Below are positions 62,453 through 64,000 of a DNA stretch of 64,000 nucleotides, piece after piece. Within the stretch, counting starts at the first letter, position 1; each line of letters opens with the position of its first letter. The stretch lies in NCBI GenBank assembly GCA_028023455.1, contig JAQFVV010000459.1, forward strand, positions 1-64,000, in the 5' to 3' direction. The notes under the pieces are model-generated. The model worked only from the letters and a program-made list of their open reading frames with translations. It searched no databases and had not been told where the DNA came from. Origin of the DNA: Epiperipatus broadwayi (lineage: Eukaryota; Onychophora; Udeonychophora; Euonychophora; Peripatidae). A program made the translations under genes and the position numbers.

Positions 62453-63457
62453 ATGGTATATCAACCAATGTTTACTAATCCTTTTAAAGAAACTATTTAC
62501 TCATCCAATTTCTCTGATGAGATATTTCACTTCTATTTTAATAAGAGTGAAATTATTGGAGAAGTAACCTATGCAATATGTTTAATTATTGTTTCTATGT
62601 TTGTAAATACAATTACCATATTAGCATTGTGGAAGAATAAATCACTTCATACTTTGCCGAACATATTTGTAGGCAATTTATCTGTGAGTGATCTTCAGAA
62701 AGTCATTTTTGTTTATCCTGTTATTGCTGCAGATATCTTGGTAGGTCCCATATCTTATAAAAGTAAATTTGTTTGCTACTTTCTATATGCTTTTCAAATG
62801 AGCTCCCATATTAATTCTTTGTACACCTTAACGCTTCTGAGCATCAATCGTTATGTTATGATAGTTCATTCTCGCTTTTACAGTACCATGTTTACAACAT
62901 CTAAAGTAACTGCAATGGTGATTTTGTTATGGGTTGTGAGTATGTTTTTATCTCTCTGTCCTTCTGTAGGACTTGGAACACTGAGATATTATCTAGAAGT
63001 AGGAATGTGTATGTTTATTTTGGATACTTATGCAATCTTATTAGGAATTGTAGTCTACTTGCTACCAGTATCTACTATTTTTTTTTGCAATATGAAAATC
63101 TTCAAAGTTGTTCAGAATAGTGGAAAACGATTACGAAAAGGAAATGATAAAACAGATCAACAAGAGCAGCGGAGACAAAAGGAACTTAAACTGGCAAAAA
63201 CTCTGTTGGTTATTGTTCTAGCTTTCTTTTTTCTTTATACACCTCTTCTTATAGCCTGTTTAATAAAGGTGTCATTAGGCATAGATGTTGTTATATTACC
63301 TAGATGGGGTGTTGCTATTGCTGTCTTCATTTGGGCCTCTTCAACCTATGTCAACCCAATTATTTACTATTTTACCAATAAAGACTTTCAAAATGGATTT
63401 AATTATGTCTGCCCAATATTACTAAAACTAAAATGTAGTAATGGTGAAGATAACTAG
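62453..63457 (+). CDS. Melatonin-receptor-like class A GPCR
   Basis: 334-aa seven-helix receptor in one open exon, expected at the plasma membrane and coupled to G proteins. Visible: N-glycosylation sites at N19 (NFS) and N30 (NKS); TM1 about 36-58 (FVNTITILALW); TM2 with LSVSDL; Cys before TM3 (KFVCYF) paired with the ECL2 Cys (GTLRYYLEVGMCMF); TM3 end SINRY in place of DRY; TM4 Trp (LLWVVS); TM5 Pro (LLPVSTIFFC); TM6 FFFLYTP without the usual CWxP Trp; TM7 NPIIYY. The NIF-start TM2, NRYxxIxHS and GTLxY phrases resemble vertebrate melatonin receptors; ligand is not proven. The retinal lysine position in TM7 is Ala, so it is not an opsin. ATG has A at -3 and G at +4. C-tail is short, without obvious extra domain. 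Confidence 0.9.
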   Translation: MVYQPMFTNPFKETIYSSNFSDEIFHFYFNKSEIIGEVTYAICLIIVSMFVNTITILALWKNKSLHTLPNIFVGNLSVSDLQKVIFVYPVIAADILVGPISYKSKFVCYFLYAFQMSSHINSLYTLTLLSINRYVMIVHSRFYSTMFTTSKVTAMVILLWVVSMFLSLCPSVGLGTLRYYLEVGMCMFILDTYAILLGIVVYLLPVSTIFFCNMKIFKVVQNSGKRLRKGNDKTDQQEQRRQKELKLAKTLLVIVLAFFFLYTPLLIACLIKVSLGIDVVILPRWGVAIAVFIWASSTYVNPIIYYFTNKDFQNGFNYVCPILLKLKCSNGEDN

Positions 63458-63549
63458 TTGGAAAGTGTTTTATTGTTTTGTTTGAAAAACAAAATTTACC
63501 AAGAATTAGCACACATTATGAAATGATTCTACACATTATACTGTACCTT

Positions 63550-63582
63550 AATAAAGGACAACATTTTATTAATATCAATAAA
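63550..63582 (+). terminator. GPCR polyadenylation signals
   Basis: Two AATAAA hexamers, at 63550-63555 and 63577-63582, 93 and 120 bases after the stop codon. Either could direct cleavage. Confidence 0.6.
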
Positions 63583-64000
63583 GCTAGTTAATTATAAAAA
63601 CATGTTGCTTTTATAATTATATAAATATATCTTAGTTCATTTATGATTGTAATATATTCTTATTGTTGCAATATTATTTTATAAATAAATATTACATAAC
63701 ATAAATAATATATAAATTGTAATGTAAGATATGATATCAGTTTTTTTTTTAAATATAGATATAAATATGCATAACATACACACACACATATATATATATA
63801 TACAATTGTGCGTTTTATGTGCTAATTTAATTTATTTGTCGAGTTTTATATAAATAGGATTCAATTGTATGTCTAATCTAGGAGAATATATTTGTGTATA
63901 TTTTTATTAATTATGTAAAAGATAAAGTATTAATAATTTCACCTTTTATAAAGTAAATAATAGCTTTTTTATATAAATATGTAAATTAATAATAACATTT
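63583..64000. other. AT-rich 3' flank without recognised gene
   Basis: Contains a short CA/TA dinucleotide stretch (about 63776-63802). Nothing else seen. Confidence 0.6.

Noticed and set aside
62929-63120. 63-aa ORF inside the GPCR gene
   Set aside because: Out-of-frame shadow of the receptor coding sequence.
62453-63457. Opsin identity for the GPCR
   Set aside because: The retinal-binding lysine position, six residues before the Asn of NPxxY, is Ala here.

Overview
This is a very AT-rich, repeat-dense stretch of an animal nuclear genome. The evidence is one intact intronless-ORF class A GPCR, several clades of animal LINEs (RTE-like, L1/Tx1-like, CR1-like with PHD fingers in ORF1), long-LTR retroelements, piggyBac-type TTAA-flanked MITEs, hammerhead-ribozyme foldback elements and many long (TA)n, (TAG)n and (AAT)n tracts. 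Base composition and element mix would suit a cnidarian such as Hydra or another AT-rich invertebrate, but the species cannot be fixed from sequence alone. No tRNA, rRNA or CRISPR was recognised.

Region 1 (1-36245) is one giant palindrome. Left arm 1-18119 and right arm 18146-36245 are inverted copies around a 26-bp spacer. From outside to centre each arm holds: (i) a complete ~9.2 kb LTR retroelement with ~2.6 kb LTRs, tRNA-type primer site, polypurine tract and only a broken gag-like coiled-coil/basic protein gene (no pol); (ii) AT-rich sequence with a ~0.85 kb piggyBac-type MITE; (iii) a decayed L1/Tx1-like LINE fragment; (iv) a 5'-truncated RTE-like LINE, whose reverse transcriptase is cut by the palindrome centre. 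The LTR elements and RTE copies of the two arms are nearly identical, while the sequence between them is roughly 10-20% diverged by eye. The left arm also carries an Illumina-adapter-like 21-mer and a 70-G/64-A block, so part of it may be an assembly artefact.

Region 2 (36246-47618) has an AT-rich spacer, a broken L1/Tx1-like LINE (about 38229-43470, + strand) and more AT-rich sequence without recognisable genes.

Region 3 (47619-53450) is a CR1-like LINE on the minus strand, ending in a (TAG)n tail and interrupted by a 625-bp foldback insert (51009-51633) with a 17-bp target duplication. Each arm of the insert carries a well-formed type I hammerhead ribozyme, one per strand. This is the most striking functional structure in the window.

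Region 4 (53451-61526) holds a 390-bp CAA/AAT microsatellite, a second decayed LTR element (56008-60253, minus strand) with the same kind of primer site and a gag-like remnant, and two further foldback elements (60732-60888; 61111-61510 with a 16-bp target duplication).

Region 5 (62405-63600) is the only host gene that looks intact: a melatonin-receptor-like GPCR in one 334-codon exon, with a likely splice acceptor and tiny upstream ORF before it and poly(A) signals after it.
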